Assembly (NCBI GenBank): GCA_026075535.2
Contig: AP026539.1
Location: 868,001-932,000, forward strand
From: Tricholoma matsutake
Lineage: Eukaryota; Basidiomycota; Agaricomycetes; Agaricales; Tricholomataceae
Length of the DNA stretch: 64,000 nucleotides
Direction of reading: 5' to 3'
In this document: piece by piece, positions 22,354-32,737 of the stretch
Layout: the number at the start of each line of letters is the position of its first letter
How positions within the stretch are numbered: position 1 is the first letter of the stretch
Notes under the pieces: generated by a model
The model's database searches: none
What the model saw: only the letters and a program-made list of their open reading frames with translations
Told to the model about the DNA's origin: nothing
Program-made: the position numbers and the translations under genes

Positions 22354-22527
22354 AGTGATAGGTTCTTGGTGAGCAGTATGCCACAAGCAGAGACAGTAGA
22401 TATGTAGCAGAGACAAAGCAGAGAACAGAGGACTGAAGACAGAGAGAGAGAACAATAGACAGCTGAGGAAAATGTGCTGAAATGAGGCAAACTGAGTGTG
22501 GAGTTCGAACTGCCTGTTGTCACCAGA

Positions 22528-22755
22528 TGGAGTCGTGCGGTCTCTCAGGGTCTCGTCTACTACTAGATGAGACAGTTCAGACAGGGCTCACATCTACTAC
22601 TAGATGCGAGTTGGAAAGGACATACAAGCCAAGATGAATTCCTATCTGCACACACGCGTCTCTATCTACAATGTCACGTGACCACTAAGGGGAATGCCGG
22701 ACTCTGGCATGGCTCTGCTATGGACTCTGCTATGTGCACTACTGCCACGGCTACA
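22528..22755 (-). repeat. 5' LTR of element D
   Basis: 228 bp, partner of 19596-19825. It keeps an intact CACGTG hexamer (near 22675) that is CATGTG in the other LTR. Confidence 0.88.
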
Positions 22756-23647
22756 CCAGCGCTTGGGGACAGGGACACTAAGGACCCATAGTGTATTAGG
22801 GGGTGGTCTCAATAGGGTATGTTCTCGCCGAGGGGGCAGGGATGGGGTTCTCCCTCTAGGTGGTGAACATCGACGTGGTGGAGGCGAGTTCCTACATCTG
22901 GGTGGTGACTCATGGCAGCGAAGTGGCGGGGAGTCACGACGATGTGATGGTGGTGTTATTGGCCGTGAATGATAATGGTCTCCTTGGTATGGCGGGGGTG
23001 GGGGTGGTCGTTGTAGATGACTCTCGGCCACTGCCTGCCTCGGCAGCGAGGGGGTCATACCTCAGCGGGTGGTTCCTGACTGCGGACCTTATGGGGTCAG
23101 CAGTCTTCATTTTCAGGGCTTCAATTAGCGGGTGAAACAGGGCACTTGCATGATTAAGCTGTCATTCGGGATGCCAGGGTCATGGCAGTCCATTTGGCTC
23201 GGTCAACTTCATTCTGAAGGCCATCAATCTTGTTGAGTAGCTGTCCTACGACCATCTGAGCCATTATGTCTTGTTGTAAGAACTCTGTAAAGGCTTGATC
23301 AATGCCAATCTCTCCCAGTCATTTGGCGAGTTTGTCGACAATACCATCGGTCTCAGGGGGGGCCTGATCATGACGATCGCCGGGTCGATTGTGTGGGATG
23401 TCATTGACTTGTGGGCATTGGACGACTGTTGTGTTTGCTGGTATATGGGCAACCTCAATCATCCACATTGGCCTCGTCCTGGTGAGTACCAATTCCTTCC
23501 CCCTGCAGAGTTCACTCTGGAACTCTGCTGACTCCTTCCTATCCCTCTACCCTGACTGTCATTACTAGATGTGTATGAGTATGAACATTGCATTTTGATG
23601 GGTGTGATATAATCTGTTTTTGTTGAAAGTGAATGGGTGTTGTGCTG

Positions 23648-25115
23648 TCAATGTGGGCGGAAGAAACTTGATTTGAAAAAACAAAATTCAGGATGTTCCC
23701 ACGGTCCGGCTATCTCTTTGGCTATCTGAGTTCCGTGTTTGGCCAGCTGAGATGGTCGTTGTACACCTTGGATTTCAAGGTATCGGTCCAAGGTGGCGAG
23801 CTCTTTGCATGAACTCATTGGCTCCCAGGTAGTGTTGCCCAATGACCATTGGACTTCAAATTCAAGGTTATTTCCTTCAGTCCATCGGTGTCCTATCAGG
23901 TCTTCAACAAACCATTCCTGATCATCTGGCATTCCAAAGTCATATGGTTCCCGTTGTACTCTATTAGGGAACATAGTGTCGTTGTTTGCATGGTAGGGCC
24001 ATAACAGCGACATGTGGAAGGATGGAACATCTGTCTTGCCTGTAATGCTGTAGGTAGTTCCAATGTGTATGTGGATGTCTCGGGATTTGCCTCGAGTATC
24101 TTGTACAGCCCTATGAATTTTGGGCAGAGTTTGCAGGCACATCCCATCGGTAAGTTGAGGTTCTTTGTAGATAAGAACACCAAGTCCCCTTTGGTTATCT
24201 TTGGCTCAGTAGTATGATGGTTATTAGCATGGTGGGTTTGAAATACCCACACCTCAATAATTGTGTCATGTGCATTGGCGAGGTTTTGTAGTGCTTGTCT
24301 GGCAAACTCTTTTATTCCTTTGGGTATGATGTCGTCTGAACAGATCTCACAAATCATAGAAGGTATATACCCACTATTTAGTTCGAATGGCGCATATTTG
24401 GTGGTTCCAGATACACTGGCATTGATCGCAAACTCCGTAAGGTCAATCCTGTCAACCCAATCCTTCTGATCATTATGGACAATTGTGCGGAAAATTTGTC
24501 CAACATTGTGGTTGGCATGTTCAGTTTGTCCATTGGTCTGAGGATGGTAGGATGTAGACATCAATAACTTGGTTCCTAGAATTTCATGGAGCTCACACCA
24601 CCACTTTGAGGTGAATTTTGAGTCCCTATTGCTCACAATTGAACTTGGGAGCCCATGCAATCATATGATCTCTCATCGGTAAACCCATGACAACTCGGAT
24701 GCCTTCATCTTGGTGTGAACGGGCACTAAGTGGACCATGCTAGTCATCTGGCATATAATCACCCAGAGGTAGTTAAAGCCTTTTGATTCTGGAAATGGTC
24801 CTATGAAATCCATTCTGATAGAGTCCCATGGCTTGATTGGTACTGGTAAGGGGTGAAGCTTCCCCAAGGGCTTGGCATTGGACCCTTTCGTGCATTGACA
24901 AGGCTCACAGGTTCAGCAGAATTCGCAGGTGTCCTTGGCCATGAGGGGCCACCAGTACCATCATTGAATATATTCTGCTGTTTGTTGGTCTCCAAAATGT
25001 CCAAGTATAGCGTGGGCTTGATCCAAGATCTGGATAATGATGGCTCAGTCACGCGGGATACATACAACTTCGTTGTGATGTTGATTATTCTGCCAGATGA
25101 GGCCGTCCTTGACAA
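23648..25115 (-). pseudogene. element G integrase with chromodomain
   Basis: Fragments encode the catalytic core: SIRMDFIGPFPESKG (first Asp), SNRDSKFTSKWW (second Asp) and HPQTNGQTEHANHNVGQIF (Glu). The integrase tail follows, then a chromodomain ending FEVQWSLGNTTWEP (ORF 24142-23648). Stops and shifts occur near 24661 and 24140. The chromodomain would target histone marks. Pol ends 55 bases before the ATG of the accessory gene. Confidence 0.92.
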
Positions 25116-25142
25116 TGAAGTCCCAGTATTCTTTTGGTTTAT

Positions 25143-25936
25143 CTAGGATAAACATAAATAAGTTATCATCTTTGTACCCAGCTCGAATTTGCTTTGTAAA
25201 TTCTTCACTTCCCCAGGTTGTTGGCATGGTATTTGAAGTTTGTTCAAATAGGGCCTCAGCCAGGGTGAGCTGGTCACCATATGACAATGGGTTTGATCCC
25301 ACCGATAGTTTTTCTGATACAGATGGGGGGCTTGTAAGTTGTTGTTAACGCATTGGTTAGCCTCTTCCATGAGTCTGGCTTCTAGATTGCATGACTCCTG
25401 TTGCTCCTGAAGGTGTTTGCTGCACTGGAGCTCAGTATCACGAATGGCTCGTAATTCAATCACTTTGGACATAGCCTCTCGGTAGTGTTGGGCAGGTAAG
25501 TCTTCTTCTGAGGGGTCGATCCAAATGTCAGCCTGGACATAGTTGTGAGGCTGATGAATGTCGGTCATGGTATCACTTTCATAATACCAAGAGAGACAGT
25601 CAGCCACTTTGTTAAGGTCACCCTTGATGTAGGTGATGTCAAAATCAAACCAAGAGAGATAATCCATCCATCTCCATTGTCAGCTGGTGAGGTTAGCCTG
25701 GGTCTTGAAGAACTCGAGCACCTTGTGATCTGTAATGAAGTGTATATGGTATCCGATAAGCTTGTCTTCCCATTTTAGTAAAGCTTTGAGGATGGCAAGA
25801 GTTTCCAATTTATGCATGGCATAGTTATGTTGGGCAATGGTGAACTTTTTTGACATAAATCCTGCTGGGTGGCATTCTTGCCAGGTAGGCCCTTGGCCAT
25901 ACATGGCTCCTACACCTGATTTTGAGGTGTCACATA
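25143..25936 (-). pseudogene. element G RNase H and spacer
   Basis: ICDTSKSGVGAMYGQG (first catalytic Asp), HKLETLAILKAL (Glu) and FITDHKVLEFF (Asp) define RNase H. After a stop at about 25680, LSWFDFDITYIKGDLNKVAD ends the domain, and a glutamate-rich spacer leads toward the integrase. Confidence 0.9.
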
Positions 25937-27460
25937 TCAGCCATATGGGCTCATCTTGGTGGGTGCAATAACTGGTGTCTTGCAGCAAATCCATTTGATC
26001 ATGTTGAAACACGGTTGGTGAATCGGTTGCCAATGGAAGGGGGTTCCATTCTGGGTCATAGCCAGTAGAGGTCCGGTATAGTGCATGATATCTTGTAGGA
26101 AGTTGGCCAGGTAGTTTACCAAGCCGACAAAATGTTGAATGTCATTATAGTTCTGGGGAATGCGCCACTCACGAATATGAGCAAGCTTGTCTGTGTCTGC
26201 ATGTATACCATCCTTGTCAATTATATGGCTGAGACAGTCGACCTGTTCTGTGTACAAGTCACATTTTGACCACTTTAGATATAGTTGACTGTTCCTAAGG
26301 CGTTCGAAGACGATACAAAGGTGTGTTTCATGTTCCTCAGGTGAGTCGGAATAGATGAATATGTCATCCAAGTAAACATGTAGGAATTTGCCTATAACAT
26401 CCCTGAATATGGATGTCATAAGCCATTGGAATGTTGCCAATGCATTGCAGTCTCCTTGTTGCATGATGAGGCTGACATAGGTCCCTGCAATTGTGGCAAA
26501 AGCAGTCTTCCATACGTCCTCAGTTTGTACTCAAACCTGTTTGTATGTGTTGGATAAGTCGACTTTCAAATGAATCTTGCCTCGAGCTATGTCTTTGCAA
26601 ATCACATCTTGGTCAGGTAAGGGAGTTACATCTTTTATTATGTTCTCATTTCATTGCCACACATCTATGACTGTTTGTAGCTTCCCATCCTTCTTGTTTA
26701 CGCAAAGCATTGGGGCTGCTTGGCTTACAGATCAGGGCTCCCACCATCCTGCATTTATATAATGGTTGATCTTCTCATGAAATTGTTTGTGCAGGGCATG
26801 TGGTACCCTCGGCAGGTGGTAAGTGTACCATTTATTGTCATCAATAAGATGGATCTCGTGGTTCACTTCTCTCCAGGGTGGTAGTCTATCTTGGGTTCCC
26901 CATAGGATATCAGCAAATTCCTCATGCCATTGTTGACGTAGTTGCGGGTAGTCTTCTTCAGTAAGTCCCAACTCTCTGGACTTACCTTTCTGTCTATGCG
27001 ATTCCTCACGTTGCTTCTCTTTTGGGTCTGGTGGCTTCTTAGGCTTGTCGAATCTGACACAAAGCACTTTGAAGTCATGTTCTGAGTTGGCCTTCCACAG
27101 TTTTATTCGTACAGATGTCTGCCTCCTAACATGGTCCATTTGGTGGGGCTCGATTGATTGTCGATCCATAAATTCTGAAGGTTCAGATATCTCGTCCTCG
27201 AGGGGTTGTCGGTACTGTTCTCCTCTTGGAATTGTATGATTTCTGTTGTATTCTCTCATGGATGCAACCATGGCATTCCATTCATCTGGCATTCTAGGAT
27301 CGTGCAACCAATCATATTGCAGTCGAGGGATAGGCCTGTCCCAGAAGGAATGAGTACTCTGACTCATCATTGCATTATCCTGTTCTTCGAGGATCTTTTC
27401 CTCTTCGTCCATGATCATATCTTCCACTTTCACCTTGGATGATGTGGGTTGGCATGACAT
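25937..27460 (-). pseudogene. element G reverse transcriptase with N-terminal extension
   Basis: Frame 27460-26732 encodes an acidic extension and the pre-RT region (LPPWREVNHEIHLID, then HLPRVPHAL). The middle of RT (26731-26465) is broken by stops. Frame 26464-25937 holds FRDVIGKFLHVYLDDIFIYS, with the catalytic YLDD at residues 31-34, and the thumb/connection segment. It copies the element RNA. Confidence 0.9.
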
Positions 27461-27685
27461 ACTGTCAGATTTTTTATTATTTGTATTGAGTTTTGTTGGT
27501 TTATGGTCCTGTTTTTCCCCCTGTTAAAGAGCCTTAAACTCTTCTTCATTCATAAGGAGCACTGGGGCTCCTTCTGGTAGTGTATTTTCATTTTTCTTGT
27601 TGTGGTCATCCAGTATTTCTTCTATGATTGGTTTGCATCCATGTAGTCAGTTTTTTTGTTTGTCGACGCTTCAATATCGACGTAG

Positions 27686-28060
27686 TCACACATCGTTATT
27701 GCCCAATAATACCTTCACAGCTGGTGTCGGCTTGCCATTGACAATGACTTGCTTATTTCCAAAATCCAGTACGACCTTGTTCTTATTCATGAATGGGGTC
27801 CCGATAATCATATTGTAGCGATCAAAGTTCGCAATATCTACATAAGTATTGTCACTTATGCCCAGGGCTTCCATCCTAACGTCCATGCCATAATTTATTG
27901 TTGCTCGACTTCCTACGGTTCCAAATTGTAATGTGTGAGGGTTGGTTAATGGAAACACTCGGATGTTGGCCACTTGAGCAAACACAGGGGTAAGACCCGT
28001 TGTAGTACTTCCTGAATCCCATAATGCCCATGCCTCATATCCGCCAATAGATACGAACAT
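27686..28060 (-). pseudogene. element G aspartic protease
   Basis: ALWDSGSTTTGLTPVFAQ carries the D-S-G catalytic triad of retropepsins. MIIGTPFMNKNKVVLDFG is the conserved I-I-G flap-side motif. The frame is open for 124 codons. Confidence 0.9.
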
Positions 28061-28102
28061 GGCTAGGCATTCCTTCTCCTCAGGTGTATATTCCGGTCGG
28101 GG

Positions 28103-29385
28103 TCAGGCTGTTTTGTCTGCGCATAAGTGTACCTTATGAAAACCGGTTTTATCTACATCCTGTGCCAATCCATCTTTGTGAGGCCTTGTCATAGGGACTT
28201 GGTCTGCCTCTCCCATTGTGAACATGGGGTCAGAATCGGATTCACGTTCATACCAGTTGTTGTTGTCGTATACATCAATCTCGACTAGTTTGTCATCATC
28301 ACTCTGATGGCCTTGGGATCCATTGGCCTGTTGAGTACTGTGTTCTGACACTTGATGGTCTTGTCCAGTGTCATCAGCCTCGTCCTCGTCAACTATAGCA
28401 GTGTGGGCTGCTCGGACATGTTCCTTGTTACATTTGGGCTTCTTGCAGTCTCTAGCATAGTGTCCCTGTTCATCACAATTGAAGCAGATAACATCCGGGC
28501 CAGTGCCCGTGGCATTCTTGTCCTTTTCATGATATGCTTCCCGGGCCCTGTCCACTGAGGGCTCTTGTTTCCCACTTGTGTGGTGGTGACCGTGTGGTTT
28601 AGACTTGAAGCTCGGCTTGGTATATGCATTTGTGCAGTTATTTACAAAGATCTTGGGTTTTGATCTGCTGCTGTAGTTATTCAGGTCTGACTTCTTCATG
28701 AAAGTTATGCCAACTTTCTTCATTTTTTCCTCATGTCGGCTCTGTGTTTTAGGCGTGTCCAAACTTTGCGTTGTGCTCGACGGGTGTCGGTCATAATGGG
28801 TGACTGTCTTCATGGCTGATTCCAGTGCTTTACCTTCTGATATGAAATCCTCAATGGTATTTGCCTCTGGTGTCAGTCCGTTCTCAAGCATTTTGGTATG
28901 CATGTTCTTAGGTAGTCCATGTAGGAAAGTATCCATGATATTATAAGCATCTGGATACACAGACATGTTCTGAGTGTGGTCTATGAGGGTATCATAAAAG
29001 CCCTGAATACCAAGCTGGTGCGAGTATTTGGTGTTGGCATATGCCTCACGAGCCTCTTGCATCATAGTTGGGTGTGTGAACCGGTTGTACAGCCCTATGA
29101 CCACATCCTCGAATGACCAGTGGAGCTGGGAATGATTGATGTGAACCACATGGTGGGCATACCATTTCTTGGCCTCGCCTGACAAGAACTCAGGGATGCA
29201 GATTGTGTGTTCCATATCCCAGTCATCCCCACCATACTGGATTGCTTGGAGCATTGTGACTAGATTGATGAGCCAGTTCTCTAAGTCCGAGAACTTAGGC
29301 GGTCCACTGTATTCTCCTACAGATCTGGCTTTGGCTCGGTGAACCTTTGCTCCTTCAGGTGGTCTGATTCGGTAGGATAAGTGCT
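28103..29385 (-). pseudogene. element G gag core and zinc knuckle
   Basis: The frame opens at about 29385 (no ATG; the first in-frame ATG is 29254). It contains YSGPPKFSDLENWLINL, the gag core (FLSGEAKKWYAHHV, then DTLIDHTQNMSV, DTFLHGLPKNM) and a canonical CCHC knuckle CFNCDEQGHYARDC. An acidic C-terminal tail follows. A frameshift separates it from the upstream gag frame (30562-29444). Confidence 0.9.
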
Positions 29386-29443
29386 CTCAGCACAGTCACA
29401 GCAGTCAGTTGTGCATTTGAGTGCGGTGATGATCGTTCACCGC

Positions 29444-30858
29444 TCATACACCAGGTGTGTGTAACCTGGCTTGGTCAGCTGGCAGCATTGAGTAACCCAT
29501 GCATAAGGGCCGTCGATTGCTAGCACTCGGATCATCCCCTCCAGGATCGTATCCTCCTCCATCATCTGGGGGTCCACCATCACCACCTCCACCACCTCCA
29601 GGTGCACCGTGGGGGGCACAGCCTTGGCTGGGGCGGTGGGGTACGTTTGGCTGATCTGGGGGTTGTCTGTGGTTTCCATTGCTTTGGTCGTTGGCTCCAT
29701 CATCACCATTATCTGGGTCATCAGGTGCTGGGGCTTGTCTTGCCATACATGCATAACATGGATCCAGCATATCAATTGGCTGGTGCCCATCAAATATTAT
29801 CCCCTGGTCATCATAGAGCAATCTCCCAGAGGCACTGATGTCCTCATTTCTAAGCTGTTGATAGATGATCCAATCCTTGAGGTCAGTGGCCCTGGGGATT
29901 TGTGTGTGATGTGGTACCTGAATCACTGGTCCTGAGGCCTCAGAAGCTCCAGTCGCTAATGGCTGAGTGGATTCCATTTCTTCTGTGGGCTCAGGCTGAT
30001 GGAATGTCATGGGTGAAGGTGTCTTGTCGAAAGTAACGTGGTGGAGCTGGGCAGCTGCATCACAATGTCGATGATAATCCCCGTTGGATTCACCTGGCTG
30101 TTGGGGGGCATTGATGTGGGCTATGGCTCCCTCTACTGCTGGGTCCAGCTGCAGGAAACTCGAATGGATGTCCCATTGCTGGGGTATCTGATATTCTTTG
30201 CATTCCCGTTTAGGCTGACGTGACAGTGTCTCCATGTCCCACATCACATAGCCATCTATATCTATCAACAATGGTGTTGCCATCAGCATATCTGTTTTCT
30301 TCGAAGCAATTCGCTTTGCAATAAGTGCCTTGAAGATATCCAGGTATGTAGTCTTGTAAAATGTTGAGGCCAGGTCCACTTTCTTTTTCAGGAGGGTTAG
30401 GACCTCCGTGGTTTGGTTGTGCACTACCTTTCTGAACTTCAAGAGAAGACGAAAGTTCATGTAAGGGCACTCATTCCAGATCGCCATGTCACATTGGTTC
30501 AATACGTCCATGGGGTCCTCAGGTTCAATTTCCTCATTATCTGTCAGTTCATGTCCATCCACGTCGAGGTCAATGGTCTTGACAATTGGTCATACATGCA
30601 TGGGGGGTGCAGGGTACATGGGGTCCTAAAGCGGGATGTTGCCTTCCAGCCTGAGTCTCCGGAGTTTTGGGCATTTGATGCAGGGATGTGAACACTGGAG
30701 CCAGTGGGAAGTAGGGCGACTGTTCCTTTCAGGTTTCGGGCAGGAAAGGGTTCAGCGTGCTTGAGGTATGCCTGTTGCTCATTCATTGACCGGTTCCCTG
30801 TGGCTTGGTTAGTTGTGTAGCAGATCCAGTTGGCACTGGTATTGACGACTGAGCTCAC
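29444..30858 (-). pseudogene. element G gag N-terminal half
   Basis: Frame 30562-29444 (372 codons) encodes an acidic start (ELTDNEEIEPEDPMDVL), a helical region, a serine/proline spacer and a glycine-rich run (GAPGGGGGGDGGPPDDGGG). A further frame 30858-30544 leads into it from the 5' side (NWICYTTNQATGNRSMNEQQ) with a frameshift. No known domain is evident; the assignment as gag N-terminus rests on position between 5' LTR and the gag core. Confidence 0.65.
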
Positions 30859-31165
30859 GTCTTTTGTCCCGGTCCCATTGCCTGTGCCTTTAGAGAGTCC
30901 ACTCTGGGACTCTCACCCACTCTTGACGCTCCTCCTGCGGTTCATTCGGGCTGTCAAGGTGGTTTTTGTGGGGTAGGAGGTTCTTGGGCACCTCCTTTCA
31001 TGGTGTGTTGCTGTGTAGTGGTAGCGGTAGTCATTCTTCTTGTCGTTGTTGACGTCGCGTCGCTACGTGGTGTTATTGGTTCAAAGTCTAAAAAAAAAAG
31101 GAAATAACTTTATAACTTTCTAGGTAAGCTGATAGCTTCCCAAATATCTGAATAGCTCAAAAAAA
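30859..31165 (-). other. 5' leader of element G
   Basis: Non-coding stretch between the 5' LTR and the first gag frame. It has an A-rich run near 31090 and no obvious TGG primer-binding site after the LTR. Confidence 0.5.
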
Positions 31166-31346
31166 TGTAATGGTTAGTTACTAGCTGGGAACTCTTAGGA
31201 CTTACTTTGCACCAAACAGAGCAGATTCCAGTATAATTGGTAGCTATGTCGAGTACGTCATAAGTAAAAGTAGTTGTTCCAAACAAGCATCAACAATGTA
31301 GGTAAAAGGTCCTGCATCAACAACAATAAAAGCTGCGTCTGTTACA
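31166..31346 (-). repeat. 5' LTR of element G
   Basis: 181 bp, TGTAA...TTACA, followed on the plus strand by the GATTC duplication. Confidence 0.95.
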
Positions 31347-31484
31347 GATTCCTATCGGACTCCTAGGACTAGTGTTGGACTAGTAGGACTCCTATCAGAT
31401 TCTGATTGGACTCTTATTGGAAACCTCGGATGCCTAGGACTCCAATAGGAATACGGGGGGGAGTGCAAAGTTTACATTTGTGTG

Positions 31485-31767
31485 GCTATATTAGTTGATC
31501 CTGTTGCAGAACTTGACAGGCAGGGAGTTGTTGAGCTACCATGCTGAAGTAAAGGCCCTGAAAACCCAGCTTGGCACATCATACAAGGATGCCAGTCACC
31601 ACCTCTACATGGCCAAGGTTGAGAAGCTGGAACAGCAAGATATTACATTGAAGACATATGCAACTTTGAAGGAAAGGATGGAGCATAATCTGAAATCATT
31701 TGAAAGTAGGTTCTCCCATGACAGTGCCAATGACACCATGGCCAATTCCTCTGCTGATTCTCATTGA
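31485..31767 (+). pseudogene. 3' part of gene J
   Basis: One frame reads DPVAELDRQG from 31497, then a one-base shift leads to ELLSYHAEVKALKTQLG and a charged helical tail (SYKDASHHLYMAKVEKLEQQ) to the TGA at 31767. The block matches, from memory, the C-terminal half of the same repetitive family as 15565-15948. Function unknown; probably a coiled-coil protein. Confidence 0.55.
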
Positions 31768-32737
31768 TGTGGCATTACTCCATGACATGGCCTACCTTAC
31801 TCTTTTTACATCTATGTAGCTAGGACCAACATTGTTATTTTAGCTAGGATGAACGCAGTTTTCTTTTGCTGGATCTAACCCATTCATATTGCCTGTACCC
31901 ATTGTCCATCTTGTTTGCCAATGCCAATGCACTCTATAACTTTGTGTGCCAAATGCCTGATGGTGATGCTGATGGTGATGCCTGTGTCTGGTGCTATGTT
32001 ATAGGTTACTGCTGTCTATATCACATTCTTAATGCACGTCTACTGTATGGAAGAGAAAGCATTGTCATAGTGCATTCATTTGTTACTATAGTACATACAA
32101 TATATACATAGAGAGTGTTCGATGTAGTCCAATGCCAATACCCTGCCTAATGCCAATGCCTGTGTTGCCAATTCATAGGTTACCATGGCTATACAACTTC
32201 CATGCTCAATTATCTATATTGTAGTGTACTGTACTGTCCGGGAAGCTATCCAATAGTGCATCCATTGGTTACTATAGTAGGAACATATATATATATAGTG
32301 TTTGACAGCATCCACTAAACCTATATCACTTGACACAGTGTATGTGTTCAATAGACCATATCATTTGATACAGTGTAGCTTACCTATGTGGCTCAGGCAG
32401 AAGGAGTGAGTGAGGGTTGACACATGATGTCCTGGATCTGGAGGACTACAGGGGTCAGTGATAGCAGTACCAGAATGCAAGAAGGTATGCATATAATGGT
32501 CACTTGTATCTTGATGTCAATATTGATTGAAGTGTTTAGCACTCCATTTGGAGTCATGCAAAGCTTGTGCAAGAGCCCATCTTTGGCAGGCAGGATGTCT
32601 ATTGTTGGAGGAAGAGATGCAATGGGTACAGGAATTATTCATGTGGGAAATCGACATGTGGAAGAGAAGGGCTGATGATGTGTGGAGCTGCTCAGATGGT
32701 AACCAGGATGGGCAAGCCTCATATGCACTTCACCGGC
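31768..32737. other. no gene seen
   Basis: AT-rich sequence downstream of gene J with GATGGTGATGCTGATGG microrepeats near 31960 and a TATATATATA run near 32290. No supported coding region or recognised repeat. Confidence 0.5.

Larger units (their letters stand above)
19596..22755 (-). mobile_element. element D: short-LTR retroelement without RT
   Basis: Direct repeats 19596-19825 and 22528-22755 start TGTAGCC and end GACTCCA on the minus strand. Next to the right LTR is TCTGGTGACAACAGGCAG, a plausible tRNA-type primer-binding site (TGGTGACAAC). Next to the left LTR is GGAGGAGGGGCACA, a polypurine tract. Inside is only a gene of the FDWAEDAESLPI family and a small ORF; no RT or integrase. No clean target duplication was found. 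It lies in the accessory gene of element G. Confidence 0.85.
17945..23593 (-). pseudogene. accessory gene of element G (F), split by element D
   Basis: From ATG 23593 a Q/S/G-rich N-terminus (SYSYTSSNDSQGRG, NWYSPGRGQCG) leads into a proline/arginine-rich region (23060-22760), element D, a PAPAPASAP low-complexity run and an acidic stretch (about 19470-19230). The folded-looking half follows: IINDKYEWDNELWMM, DNPYVTEDE, LPQGFPMNPREVARG, RVEAYQLLAKFHRVV and LGVPLAIPQWDGWW near 18150-18100. I recall this layout as a large repetitive family of hypothetical proteins in Agaricomycetes; its role is unknown. No fusion peptide or membrane span suggests an envelope. At least six stops or frameshifts break it. 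Confidence 0.6.
17616..31346 (-). mobile_element. Ty3/gypsy chromovirus G with extra 3' gene
   Basis: LTRs of 181 bp (17616-17796 and 31166-31346, TGTAA...TTACA) differ at six positions, all transitions. A perfect 5-bp duplication GATTC flanks the element (17611-17615 and 31347-31351). Minus-strand order: gag, protease, RT, RNase H, integrase, then a long accessory gene (17945-23593) before the 3' LTR. Polypurine tract AAATGGGGGTG precedes the 3' LTR. Multiple stops and frameshifts inactivate it. Confidence 0.93.
16080..31470. mobile_element. element H: terminal-inverted-repeat element split by gypsy G
   Basis: Left end CTTTACACTCCCCCCCGTAT and right end (reverse complement) CTTTGCACTCCCCCCCGTAT form terminal inverted repeats. 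The sequence TACATTTGTGTG flanks both sides (16064-16075 and 31473-31484). Without gypsy G the element would be about 1.66 kb. It has subterminal GGATTCC/GGACTC-type repeats and two outward-facing tRNA-like modules, and no transposase. It is probably non-autonomous; the superfamily is unresolved. Confidence 0.7.

Noticed and set aside
19589..22762. Target-site duplication for element D
   Set aside because: The flanks GCTGG and CCAGC are inverted, not direct; no convincing direct duplication was found.
17945..23593. Envelope-like gene in element G
   Set aside because: Position fits, but there is no signal peptide, fusion peptide or transmembrane anchor, and the residues resemble a cytosolic hypothetical family.
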